Virus record (IMG/VR): IMGVR_UViG_3300010401_000022
Coordinates: 1 to 41,470 of that record
Strand: one strand, 5' to 3'
Source: a virus
Length of the DNA: 41,470 bases
Shown: piece by piece, positions 21,785 through 28,653 of the stretch
Numbering within the stretch: the stretch's first letter is position 1
Layout of the letters: each line of letters starts with the position of its first letter
Made by a program: the position numbers and the translations under genes
Notes under the pieces: generated by a model
Database searches by the model: none
What the model was told of the DNA's origin: nothing
The model's input: only the letters and a program-made list of their open reading frames with translations

Positions 21785-21870
21785 AGCCGCTCGAAAAGCT
21801 CGTGCTGATCCTGGCCGGGTTCGGCATTATGGCCGTGTTGTTCGTGTGGGCGCTGGTGAAGTGGGGCTAA
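21781..21870 (+). CDS. 29-residue membrane peptide
   Basis: ATG 21781 overlaps the preceding stop. One span (LVLILAGFGIMAVLFVWALV) between a basic N-terminus (MKPLEK) and WALVKWG. Its last codons are inside the 19-bp repeat at 21847-21865. A second 3' end (WALVKWV then stop) occurs at 22153. Confidence 0.58.
   Translation: MKPLEKLVLILAGFGIMAVLFVWALVKWG
21847..21865 (+). repeat. 19-bp direct repeat, copy 1
   Basis: Identical to 22153-22171; contains the last sense codons of the 29-residue membrane peptide gene. Confidence 0.9.
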
Positions 21871-22133
21871 AGCACCTTACTATTCACTTCCTGCCTTCTC
21901 ATGAACAGAAGGCGTGGAATGAGTTCATGAAGGTCATTGGGAAGCGGCGCGTAGTGAGTGGCTTGGACCATCCGACCGATCCGGGTCTCGTCGTCGAATG
22001 GCGGCGCGCCGATACCCAGCGTCTTCGAGAGGCGCCAGCCGTGCGCCTTATCTTTAGCATCGCGCAGAGGTCAGACGATCCCACCGATCTCGAACGCGTC
22101 GGGCGCTATGATGCGCTCGTCGAAGACTATTAG
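21861..22133 (+). CDS. 90-residue hypothetical protein, end of plus arm
   Basis: GTG 21861 lies inside the end of the previous gene (10-base overlap). Sequence includes LTIHFLPSHEQKAWNEFMKV and a strand-rich C-terminus with VRLIFSIAQRSDDPTDL. GC3 is somewhat lower than that of its neighbours. It is enclosed between the two copies of the 19-bp repeat. Function unknown. Confidence 0.6.
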   Translation: MGLKHLTIHFLPSHEQKAWNEFMKVIGKRRVVSGLDHPTDPGLVVEWRRADTQRLREAPAVRLIFSIAQRSDDPTDLERVGRYDALVEDY

Positions 22134-22152
22134 CCCGCAGCGGGCGGCGCTT

Positions 22153-22171
22153 CTGGGCGCTGGTGAAGTGG
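22153..22171 (+). repeat. 19-bp direct repeat, copy 2
   Basis: Identical to 21847-21865. Reads WALVKW(V)-stop in the same frame as the 29-residue peptide gene end, but with no gene in front of it, so it looks like a leftover 3' end. Confidence 0.9.
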
Positions 22172-22242
22172 GTCTGATAGACTAGTCACGGCCGAAACTG
22201 ACCAATCCATCGAGGGAGTAAGCCTAGCCGTGCTCAGGCGAT

Positions 22243-22272
22243 GGCGGGGAGTCGGCCTCGTAACTCCCCGCC
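22243..22272. terminator. Hairpin between convergent gene blocks
   Basis: GGCGGGGAGT (22243-22252) pairs perfectly with ACTCCCCGCC (22263-22272); 10-base loop. It sits in the only convergent gap, after the plus-strand gene ending at 22133 and the minus-strand gene ending at 22279. No T-run follows on either strand, so a strong factor-independent terminator is not certain. A weaker GCCCG-CAG-CGGGC hairpin is at about 22135. Confidence 0.6.
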
Positions 22273-22278
22273 TCCAAT

Positions 22279-22494
22279 CTATGCTGTCGGCGCTTCCCCT
22301 GACGCCGAGCGTGCGAACGCCAGCCGCACGGCATCATCGGCCAAGATCGCATCGCACAGCGCCGTCCGGTCGGCCGGCGTCATGTCCGGATGGACCGCGG
22401 CGATCATCGCACCAATCTTCCCGGCGACGTCCACGCCAATGCCGATGAGCACCTGGGCAATCTGAATCCAGGCTTGCGCGCGTGATAGGTCCAT
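22279..22494 (-). CDS. Small hypothetical protein, last gene of lysis block
   Basis: 71 residues. An amphipathic N-terminus (RAQAWIQIAQVLIGIGVDVA) followed by soluble helix (PADRTALCDAILADDAVRL). ATG 22494 shares its A with the preceding stop (TAATG), so it is coupled to the membrane protein gene. Function unknown. Confidence 0.68.
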   Translation of the reverse strand: MDLSRAQAWIQIAQVLIGIGVDVAGKIGAMIAAVHPDMTPADRTALCDAILADDAVRLAFARSASGEAPTA

Positions 22495-23267
22495 TACTGG
22501 CCTCCCAACTTGAGCCGGGCTCCCGTGACTTGGGCGCTCAACTGTGCGGCGGTGCGATCGTTCAGGTCGAGTTCCAAGACGAGCGATTGCAAGATCGCCA
22601 CGGCATTCAAGAGCAAGGACAGGTCCGGCTTGCCGCCCGCTTTGACGAGTTCCGTTGCGGCCGTGTCTAACGTGAACGCCACGACGAATTGCCGCTGGAT
22701 CGCCTGATGTCTGGCATCGGTCAGTTTCGCGACCGCCGCCAAGGGCGCCGTGCAGTGGGTGTGATCGGCCGGAGCCTTCGTGATATCTGCCACGCCCCAA
22801 CAGAGTTGCGCTTCCAAGTCTTGGGCGACGGCGAGGGAACCGTGGGTGTATTGGATCACGCGGATCGGGCCATTGGCGCTACAGCCCGGCAGCAGGAGCG
22901 ATGCGGCGAGCAGAATCCCCACACTGCCCGACGCCAAGGGGAATTTCTTCTCGAGCCCGCTAAAGATCGTCGCGAAGTCTTTCACTGAGCCGGCCGCCGC
23001 GCCCGCTGCCGCGATGATGACTTGGGTTTTCAGGTCGCCATAGTGCAGAAAGATGTTCGCCGTGATCGCGCCGGAAAGCGTCGTCAGAAACGCATACATG
23101 AACCGGACAAACACAGCCACGAGCGGCGACACGACTTGAATCACCACATTCGGCACACCCGAAGGGGTAATGCCGGTGGTGCCTTGCACAATCGCCCCAT
23201 TGCCCGTCCCGCCAATCACGGTCACGGGCACAGGTAGCATCGGCTCAGTCTTGATCTCATCGGCCAT
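22494..23267 (-). CDS. Membrane protein with an internal lipobox
   Basis: 257 residues from ATG 23267 (GGAG upstream; GTG 23270 is an alternative). Hydrophobic spans at about 43-68 and 82-98, then LASGSVGILLAASLLLPGCSAN at about 112-133, which has the form of a lipoprotein signal with an L-L-P-G-C lipobox although it is in the middle of the protein. The C-terminal 125 residues are soluble and helical. Near the endolysin and small membrane proteins, so a holin-like or spanin-like role is possible. Confidence 0.64.
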   Translation of the reverse strand: MADEIKTEPMLPVPVTVIGGTGNGAIVQGTTGITPSGVPNVVIQVVSPLVAVFVRFMYAFLTTLSGAITANIFLHYGDLKTQVIIAAAGAAAGSVKDFATIFSGLEKKFPLASGSVGILLAASLLLPGCSANGPIRVIQYTHGSLAVAQDLEAQLCWGVADITKAPADHTHCTAPLAAVAKLTDARHQAIQRQFVVAFTLDTAATELVKAGGKPDLSLLLNAVAILQSLVLELDLNDRTAAQLSAQVTGARLKLGGQ

Positions 23268-23279
23268 CACGGCACTCCC

Positions 23280-23741
23280 TTATGCAAACTTGAAAAACGT
23301 CTGATGCCCCAAGGTGCAAAGCGGCGTCTGCCCCTGCAGCATCTTGACCGTGCCCGAGAGCCACAGCGCCGTCGTGACATAGTGATTCGCGCCGCCCGTC
23401 GGGTCTACCCCGACCCCGCCGCGCACCTGATCGACCAGGGCGAGGAGTTCTGTCCTGTGGCTTTCTTCGGCCCCCTGGGGTGGCTCGGTGAGGAGCCGTT
23501 CCGCAAACGCATACGTCTCATCCGTGTTTGGACTGCGTTCCCACCAGCAGGAGAACTGCCAGGGCGTCAGACAGACGCTCCGCCAACTGGTGCCCCACCA
23601 GGCCGGATGCATCACCCGGTTCCGGATGACCCACAAGACGCCCAATTGCCCCGCTAAGGGTTCCCCGCGGGCCTCGCCATAGAGCGTGCCGCAGGCCGCC
23701 GTGCGGTCACTGAGCCGGCTGCGGATGTCTTCGGATGTCAT
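23280..23741 (-). CDS. SleB-type cell-wall hydrolase (endolysin)
   Basis: 153 residues. TLYGEARGEPLAGQLGVLWV followed by IRNRV and a CLTPWQFSCW motif are the signature of the Hydrolase_2/SleB family: the Glu of Y-G-E-A-R-G-E is the catalytic acid. The protein cleaves peptidoglycan (SleB-type enzymes are lytic transglycosylase-like or amidase-type). No signal peptide is seen, so release needs a holin; the small membrane genes upstream are candidates. ATG 23741 shares bases with the previous stop. Confidence 0.88.
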   Translation of the reverse strand: MTSEDIRSRLSDRTAACGTLYGEARGEPLAGQLGVLWVIRNRVMHPAWWGTSWRSVCLTPWQFSCWWERSPNTDETYAFAERLLTEPPQGAEESHRTELLALVDQVRGGVGVDPTGGANHYVTTALWLSGTVKMLQGQTPLCTLGHQTFFKFA

Positions 23742-23896
23742 GCGTGCCCATTGCCGTTCTGCACTTCTTTCGTGAGCGCGCGAAATTGCTCTTGCTGCCA
23801 GCGGTGCCGGCGTCCTTCCCGCAACCATTGAAAGAGAAAGCCCACCACCGTGGTGGCGAAAATGAACAGGTGGCCCCACAGGGTTGGATGATCCAT
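23738..23896 (-). CDS. 52-residue membrane protein before the endolysin
   Basis: ATG 23896 (sharing its A with the previous stop, TGATG); stop overlaps the endolysin ATG by four bases. One span (LWGHLFIFATTVVGFLFQWL, about 6-25), then a basic helical tail (REGRRHRWQQEQFRALTKE). Size, single span and position make it a holin or holin-partner candidate. Confidence 0.62.
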   Translation of the reverse strand: MDHPTLWGHLFIFATTVVGFLFQWLREGRRHRWQQEQFRALTKEVQNGNGHA

Positions 23897-24153
23897 CAGA
23901 ACCGGCGTTTCGTCGTCATCTCATGCGCTAAGGTTTGGAATTTCGCTTCCATCATGTCCATCCGCTCAAACAGGGTGGCGCCGCCGTTGCTCCCGATGAG
24001 CTTTTCAATGCTGAGGATCACCCGTTCAATCCGCTTGAGCCAGCGATAGAACCAGACGAGGCCCCGCCAGGCGATCCCCACAAAGAGCCCCATCCCCGTG
24101 AGCGCGGCCACGACTTGCCCCGAGGTAGTGATCAGCCCCAACAGAGCAGGCAT
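23896..24153 (-). CDS. Holin-like small membrane protein
   Basis: 85 residues. One long span (SGQVVAALTGMGLFVGIAWR to about residue 38), a basic cytosolic helix (RWLKRIERVILSIEKLI) and an acidic end with ERMDMMEAKFQTLAHEMTT. It overlaps the metalloprotease gene by 22 bases. This is the best candidate for the class-III-like holin that releases the endolysin; unproven. Confidence 0.6.
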   Translation of the reverse strand: MPALLGLITTSGQVVAALTGMGLFVGIAWRGLVWFYRWLKRIERVILSIEKLIGSNGGATLFERMDMMEAKFQTLAHEMTTKRRF

Positions 24154-24830
24154 ACCAGCCCCAGTCCGACCGCGTGTGGTTGCCGCACCCGCCATACTTC
24201 CCTGGGCGCCCAATATAACCGGCCCCCATCCGCGGGCGGAATCGGGATCAAGCTCATGGTCGTGAGCGCCCAGCCGACCCACCCCGCCACCATGAGCGGG
24301 TGCCACGCCCGCCCCTGCGTCAGCAACCGCACGATGCCCGGTTGCCAGAACTGCCCCATGACATGCGCGCCCGCGAGCGGCACCGACCACCACGCGCCCA
24401 CGACCGTGCAGATAGCCGTGACGGCAAAACCGGCCATCAGGCCCGACCAGGCCACATCCCATCGCGCTAAGGGCGACGGATACGGCCCGCGCACACGCAG
24501 GACGGCGCCAGCCAAGCCCAAGGCCGGCAACCAGAGCCAATGCACGGCGTGCGCGAGACTGATCGGCACGGGCAAGAGCCACGGGCCACGCGTCGGAATC
24601 TGGTAGCGTCGGCAGGCCCACCAATGGCCGCCTTCATGGGCGAGGATAATCGCAAAGACGGGCACGGTATACCAGAGGGAGAGGCGGAGATTCGCGCCGC
24701 CCCACGCGACGGGCCGCACGCCGTGGGCCATCGTGAACATCGCGGCGTAAATGACGCCCGCGCGCCCAATGGTCAGGACGCCTGTGCCCCACAAGACCGC
24801 GAGGATGAGGCGTCTACCCGCCGTCACCAT
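24132..24830 (-). CDS. M50/site-2-protease-like intramembrane metalloprotease
   Basis: 232 residues with about six membrane segments. ILAHEGGHWWACRRYQ near residues 62-77 contains the zinc-binding HEGGH (H65-E66-x-x-H69); WDVAWSGLMAGF near 124-135 is the conserved second-core segment; and HPLMVAGWVGWALTTMS, then LIPIPPADGGRLYW near 194-207 supplies the third ligand Asp in a P-x-x-x-x-D-G motif (Ser where Asn is common). Together these are the full S2P active-site set. It lies between a zinc-like small gene and holin-like genes. S2P proteases cut membrane proteins, for example anti-sigma factors; the target here is unknown. Confidence 0.87.
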   Translation of the reverse strand: MVTAGRRLILAVLWGTGVLTIGRAGVIYAAMFTMAHGVRPVAWGGANLRLSLWYTVPVFAIILAHEGGHWWACRRYQIPTRGPWLLPVPISLAHAVHWLWLPALGLAGAVLRVRGPYPSPLARWDVAWSGLMAGFAVTAICTVVGAWWSVPLAGAHVMGQFWQPGIVRLLTQGRAWHPLMVAGWVGWALTTMSLIPIPPADGGRLYWAPREVWRVRQPHAVGLGLVCLLCWG

Positions 24831-25044
24831 GTTTGTCGCCAAAGCCGTCGCACTTGATCCCTTGCGGGCCACAGGCCGCCTGCCGTTCGTCTTCCGTGAA
24901 GCCGTTGTCCGCCCACCACTGGGCATCGTTACAGAGGTCACAGGTAATGCCGCCCGGATCGGCGTGAGGGCCACCATGATGCCGGTAAAGGGCTTCGGCC
25001 AAACGCTGCTGCAGATCGTGATCAGGACGATCAATCGGGGACAT
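24814..25044 (-). CDS. Small CxxC protein upstream of the metalloprotease
   Basis: 76 residues, AGGAG upstream of ATG 25044. CDLCNDAQWWADNGF with a first HHGGPH cluster and C-terminal CGPQGIKCDGF gives a possible zinc site. It overlaps the metalloprotease start by 17 bases, indicating coupled translation. Function unknown. Confidence 0.65.
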   Translation of the reverse strand: MSPIDRPDHDLQQRLAEALYRHHGGPHADPGGITCDLCNDAQWWADNGFTEDERQAACGPQGIKCDGFGDKHGDGG

Positions 25045-25053
25045 GGGTCGCTC

Positions 25054-25386
25054 CTATCCGCCCTTCTTCGGGGTGGCCGTCAAGCTGCCCGTGGCGGGGT
25101 CAAACGTGAAGCCGGGGTGATTGCCTTCAATGAAGGCTTTCGTGGCGTCGATTTCCTGCCGGATGGTTTTCTCGTTCGCGGCTTGCTCGAGCGGTCCCAA
25201 GGCCGTCTGACACTCGCGATTTTTGCGGATCGTGTCGATCAGTTGCGTCTTGAGGGCATAGTTCTCGACGCGGAGCCGTTCCAAGTCGCTCAGCGCGGGA
25301 GGTTCGTCGGCGCGGACCATCGTAAACGCCGCCATCAGCAGCAGAATGATCAGGAGAAATCCGAGGGCTTGCAGCGCCGCCTTCAC
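25054..25386 (-). CDS. Membrane-anchored coiled-coil protein (i-spanin-like)
   Basis: 110 residues, GTG 25386 overlapping the tail-fibre stop (GTGA). N-terminal signal-anchor (ALGFLLIILLLMAAFTMV, about 7-24) followed by LSDLERLRVENYALKTQLI, a heptad-like periplasmic coiled coil, then a Cys near residue 60. The topology is that of an inner-membrane spanin (lambda Rz), which with an outer-membrane lipoprotein fuses the membranes. It lies at the head of the lysis block. The matching o-spanin is not obvious. Confidence 0.6.
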   Translation of the reverse strand: MKAALQALGFLLIILLLMAAFTMVRADEPPALSDLERLRVENYALKTQLIDTIRKNRECQTALGPLEQAANEKTIRQEIDATKAFIEGNHPGFTFDPATGSLTATPKKGG

Positions 25387-26624
25387 TGTTTGTCCTCCAA
25401 CTTCCGAATGCGCGCCTCTTGGTCCTGCACGACTTTCAACAGCGCAGCTGTCACGCCGTCGTAATGGATGCCGTTCAGTTCGCCGCGGTAGAACGTCGAG
25501 AAGGCATTGCGGTTGTCGCCCAAGCCGGCCGCCGCGGCATAGACGTCATCCGCAATCAGGCCGGCGTGGAGTTCTCGGCTCGTCTTGTCGAGGAACGTCA
25601 CGGGCTGGAACTGGAGCACCGTGCGCGCCGTGTCGAGGCTCATGGGCGTAATGGCGTCCTTCAACCGACGCAATGAGGAACAGGTCGTGAGCGTATCTAA
25701 TCCGCTAATCGTCGTCGTGTCGTAACAGAGCGTATTGGAGGTGGCCGAAGCGAGCGTCTTGACGCCATAATGCCCGCTCGTGTCCCATGTCGCCTGCGCC
25801 ACGCTGGCATTGAGCAAGGAGAAGACGGTCGATCCGGACGGCAATTGGATCTGCCAGGTAGACGTTGTGCCGCCCGTGCGTTGGAAGTTCACGAGGAGAT
25901 GGCTGGTGCCGCTCTGCTCGAAGTAGGCCAAGACCGACGTCGCCGCGTTGTAACTCGCGACAAAGGTCGCATCGATCGTCCCGGTCACGCGCATCGTGCC
26001 AATCACGTCCAGCGTTTTGCCAGGGGCGGTCGTGCCAATCCCGACCGCCCCTGTAAATGCGGCGGCATAGTTGTTACTGGCGCCGGAGGGGGCCTCGATC
26101 GTTATGCCATAGCCGTTCGTAACCGTGCCGCCCAGCACGATCGTCGGCATCCGCAACCCGATCGCATTCGTAATCGTCGCGTTGGTCCCGGCCGAGGGGG
26201 CACCGGCAATGTTCAGCGTGGCCGCCGTCGTCAGGATGGACGCCCCGGCAAAGGCATAGGTCGGAGAGGTGATGCGATAGGCCCGCTGTAAGGCTAAGGC
26301 GCCGGTCGAGAACTGCACGACGCGACTAATGTTGAACAAGACATCCGTAGCCTCTGTGCCCGCGGCGAGTGTCGTATCCGCGGGGCCGGTGAGCGAGAAC
26401 AGCGACGGCGATCCAGAGGTCGATCCGGCCGGCGTCAAGACGACTGGCCCAGCGGCAATCCCCCCCGTGCATCCCGTAGTCGTGCCCACCGCACAGCCAA
26501 TTAAGGCACTCGCCGCGGTCGTGTCCGTCGTCGTGAGGGTCGAGACGGCGAGCGGCCGCGCAGCCACTTGGGCCAGCGCCGCGGCGGGCCAGAGGAGCAA
26601 GGCGAGGAGGATCAATCGCTTCAT
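25383..26624 (-). CDS. Tail fibre/spike with Sec signal and S74 chaperone
   Basis: 413 residues. Starts with a clear signal peptide (MKRLILLALLLWPAAALAQ). The middle is Thr/Ser/Ala/Gly-rich beta-structure, typical of fibre shafts. The C-terminal 100 residues (SSLRRLKDAITPMSLDTA, VTFLDK, HAGLIADDVYAAAA, HYDGVTAALLKVVQDQE) are the endosialidase-type S74 intramolecular chaperone, which cleaves itself after trimerisation. It is probably the receptor-binding fibre or spike. A Sec signal on such a protein is unexpected. Confidence 0.85.
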   Translation of the reverse strand: MKRLILLALLLWPAAALAQVAARPLAVSTLTTTDTTAASALIGCAVGTTTGCTGGIAAGPVVLTPAGSTSGSPSLFSLTGPADTTLAAGTEATDVLFNISRVVQFSTGALALQRAYRITSPTYAFAGASILTTAATLNIAGAPSAGTNATITNAIGLRMPTIVLGGTVTNGYGITIEAPSGASNNYAAAFTGAVGIGTTAPGKTLDVIGTMRVTGTIDATFVASYNAATSVLAYFEQSGTSHLLVNFQRTGGTTSTWQIQLPSGSTVFSLLNASVAQATWDTSGHYGVKTLASATSNTLCYDTTTISGLDTLTTCSSLRRLKDAITPMSLDTARTVLQFQPVTFLDKTSRELHAGLIADDVYAAAAGLGDNRNAFSTFYRGELNGIHYDGVTAALLKVVQDQEARIRKLEDKQ

Positions 26625-27367
26625 GACAACCGTTTCAGGCCAAGGCCCCAGGCATACCCAGCCCCGCCGCCCGTGACCTTCAGCTTCACGCAGTAGCTTT
26701 TCGGCGTGCCCGCCGCGGCAAAGGTGATCGTGCTGGAGGTGACGAGGGCGCCCACCGAGCTCGAACTTGAGATCGTGACCAGCGCCGTATCCGGCGAGCC
26801 ATCGCTGAGATTCACGAGCGCCGCCGAAGTCGTGCCGCCGCCCGTCGCGCCCAGCATCCCCTGCAAGGCATAGGTGCCCAGCAGATTCGCGCTATCGATC
26901 GTGACAATCGACGAGCCAGCGTGGCACTTGTCGAACGTCGCGCCACTCGGGTAACTCGATGAAACGACGTAGGCATCAGCCGTGCCAAAGAACGGTTGGG
27001 CCGTGACGCCGATCAGGATGTTCGCCAGCGCGACGGACGAAATGTTGTCCTGCGACCAGACGGTGACGCCAGCCGACGTCTTCAAGATAAACAAGTAACT
27101 GGCCGCTTGGAGGTAGACGACCGCGCGCCCGGCTGAATCCAAGACGATCGGATTCGCGTTCTGATGCCCCGGCGCCAGATCGACGTTGTTGTAAGTCGCC
27201 AGGGGCGTCGTGGTGCCCGCGACGTAGGTGTAGAGGAAGCCGCCGGCCAGCGGCACGCCCGTGTTGCTGAAGAACTGGACCACCGGAATTGGCATGACCG
27301 TGCCCTGGCCGTGGGCCGGGCCGATCGCCAGTGCGGCGAGCAGAAGGGCGAGGAGCAGGCGCTTCAT
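26621..27367 (-). CDS. Virion-type protein with Sec signal peptide
   Basis: 248 residues. Signal peptide MKRLLLALLLAALAIGPAHGQ, then PVVQFFSNTGVPLAGGFLY near 27-45, a motif common in phage tail-fibre and spike N-termini (F-x-D-x-x-G-x-P-L-A-G-G). The rest is beta-rich (SAALVNLSDGSPDTALVTIS). Its ATG overlaps the stop of the preceding gene. Likely a tail-fibre or head-binding component. Only its export signal is unusual. Confidence 0.74.
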   Translation of the reverse strand: MKRLLLALLLAALAIGPAHGQGTVMPIPVVQFFSNTGVPLAGGFLYTYVAGTTTPLATYNNVDLAPGHQNANPIVLDSAGRAVVYLQAASYLFILKTSAGVTVWSQDNISSVALANILIGVTAQPFFGTADAYVVSSSYPSGATFDKCHAGSSIVTIDSANLLGTYALQGMLGATGGGTTSAALVNLSDGSPDTALVTISSSSSVGALVTSSTITFAAAGTPKSYCVKLKVTGGGAGYAWGLGLKRLS

Positions 27368-28653
27368 TGTCCGCCTCCGCTCACGAGCGCATTCATGGCC
27401 GCTTGCAGGACTTCTGGCGCCACGCCGCTCACTTGCGAGGCCATCTGATACATGCCGCGGGCCAAGAGGGATTTCACCATCGGACTCCGATCGACGAGCG
27501 CCGAGAGAAACGTCAGCGGCTTGTGCGTGACCCAAGCAAACCCCACGGGATCGCGATTGCCAGCCACGGGCACGCGCCGGCTGGCGGCATCGGTCGCGGC
27601 CATGAGCGCCGAGTCTTGGGCGTTCAGGGCGCTCACTTCTGGCACCTGAATGGCGATTTCTTCCTTGAGGCCACGCGCGAGCGCCTTTTGCGCCTCTTTC
27701 GAGGCGGAACTCATCTCGCCGTAGCTGTTCTTGAGGGCCTGATACGTGCCCGTCTTCATGGCCTGCGCCTCTTGGACCGGTATCATGCCACGACTCGCGC
27801 TGCCGCCTAGCTGCAAAAAGTCCGATACGCTGTTCCCGACCGCTTCGAGTGGCGCCGTGGGATTGACCTGTTGGGCTTGCCGGGCCGCGACGGGGAGCAC
27901 GCGTGCCGCGACGAGTTTCGGGTCAATCTCGGCGCTGGAGGACCGAATCGCATCCCGAATCTGCCCGTTTGTGGCATCCAAGAGTGATTGGAGCTTCGAC
28001 AGCCCGCTTTCGGTCACATTGATGCCGTTATCAAGGAACGTCTTGACCAGATCCGGCGCCGTCGTGCGGTATTGGTCGAGTAATGCTTTCGAGGGCTTCA
28101 CGGCGCTCTGCATCAGCCGCTGACTCGCCGCGGAGGCGAGCGCATTCACGCCGCGCCCGACTCCTTCGCCGGACGCGGACGCTAACCCTTGCTCCCCGAT
28201 TTGTTTCGCGGACTCCATTGGCGTCGGAATGTTCCCTGGCGTGTCGGCGTTCGCCACGTCATGCGCCAAGAGGCCCGCGCTGGCCCCACCCGCGCCCATC
28301 AGCCCGGCGAATCCAATGGCGGGCGCGGCCGACATGCCGCCCGTCAACGGCGCCGTCGCGAGTCCCGCGGCAATCGCGCCCGCCGCGGCCGGATGATCCA
28401 GAATCGTCTGCGCCAGCTTGGTATCGAGGCCAGTCTTTTGGAGGAGCCCGCCCAACCCTGGAATCGAACGAATCGCGCTCTCGACTACTGCGCGGGTATT
28501 ACTCTGCGGATCGGGCTGCGAGGGTTTCGGCGCCTCAGATTTGACGTCCAGCCCAGACGTCCAATCTGTTTTGACGTCTAGGCCGCTCGTCCAATCGGAT
28601 TGCGTGGGGGCCTGCACCTGACCGATGGATTGGATGACGGGATTGAACGGCAT
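27364..28653 (-). CDS. Putative internal/ejection protein
   Basis: 429 residues, no signal. N-terminus contains a tandem repeat of DWTSGLDVK. A glycine/alanine-rich, weakly hydrophobic region (GAIAAGLATAPLTGGMSAAP) at about 90-125 may insert into membranes, and the rest is long helix (LLDQYRTTAPDLVKTFLDN, EAQAMKTGTYQALKNS). This resembles the ejection proteins of P22-type phages (gp7/gp16/gp20), which enter the cell envelope with the DNA. The similarity is by composition and position. Confidence 0.66.
   Translation of the reverse strand: MPFNPVIQSIGQVQAPTQSDWTSGLDVKTDWTSGLDVKSEAPKPSQPDPQSNTRAVVESAIRSIPGLGGLLQKTGLDTKLAQTILDHPAAAGAIAAGLATAPLTGGMSAAPAIGFAGLMGAGGASAGLLAHDVANADTPGNIPTPMESAKQIGEQGLASASGEGVGRGVNALASAASQRLMQSAVKPSKALLDQYRTTAPDLVKTFLDNGINVTESGLSKLQSLLDATNGQIRDAIRSSSAEIDPKLVAARVLPVAARQAQQVNPTAPLEAVGNSVSDFLQLGGSASRGMIPVQEAQAMKTGTYQALKNSYGEMSSASKEAQKALARGLKEEIAIQVPEVSALNAQDSALMAATDAASRRVPVAGNRDPVGFAWVTHKPLTFLSALVDRSPMVKSLLARGMYQMASQVSGVAPEVLQAAMNALVSGGGQ

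Noticed and set aside
7128-22133. Integrase or lysogeny module
   Set aside because: No recombinase motifs, attachment-site repeats or repressor with dimerisation domain seen; the Cro-like gene alone does not show lysogeny.
25383-26624. Diversity-generating retroelement target in the fibre gene
   Set aside because: No reverse transcriptase gene or template repeat in the window.
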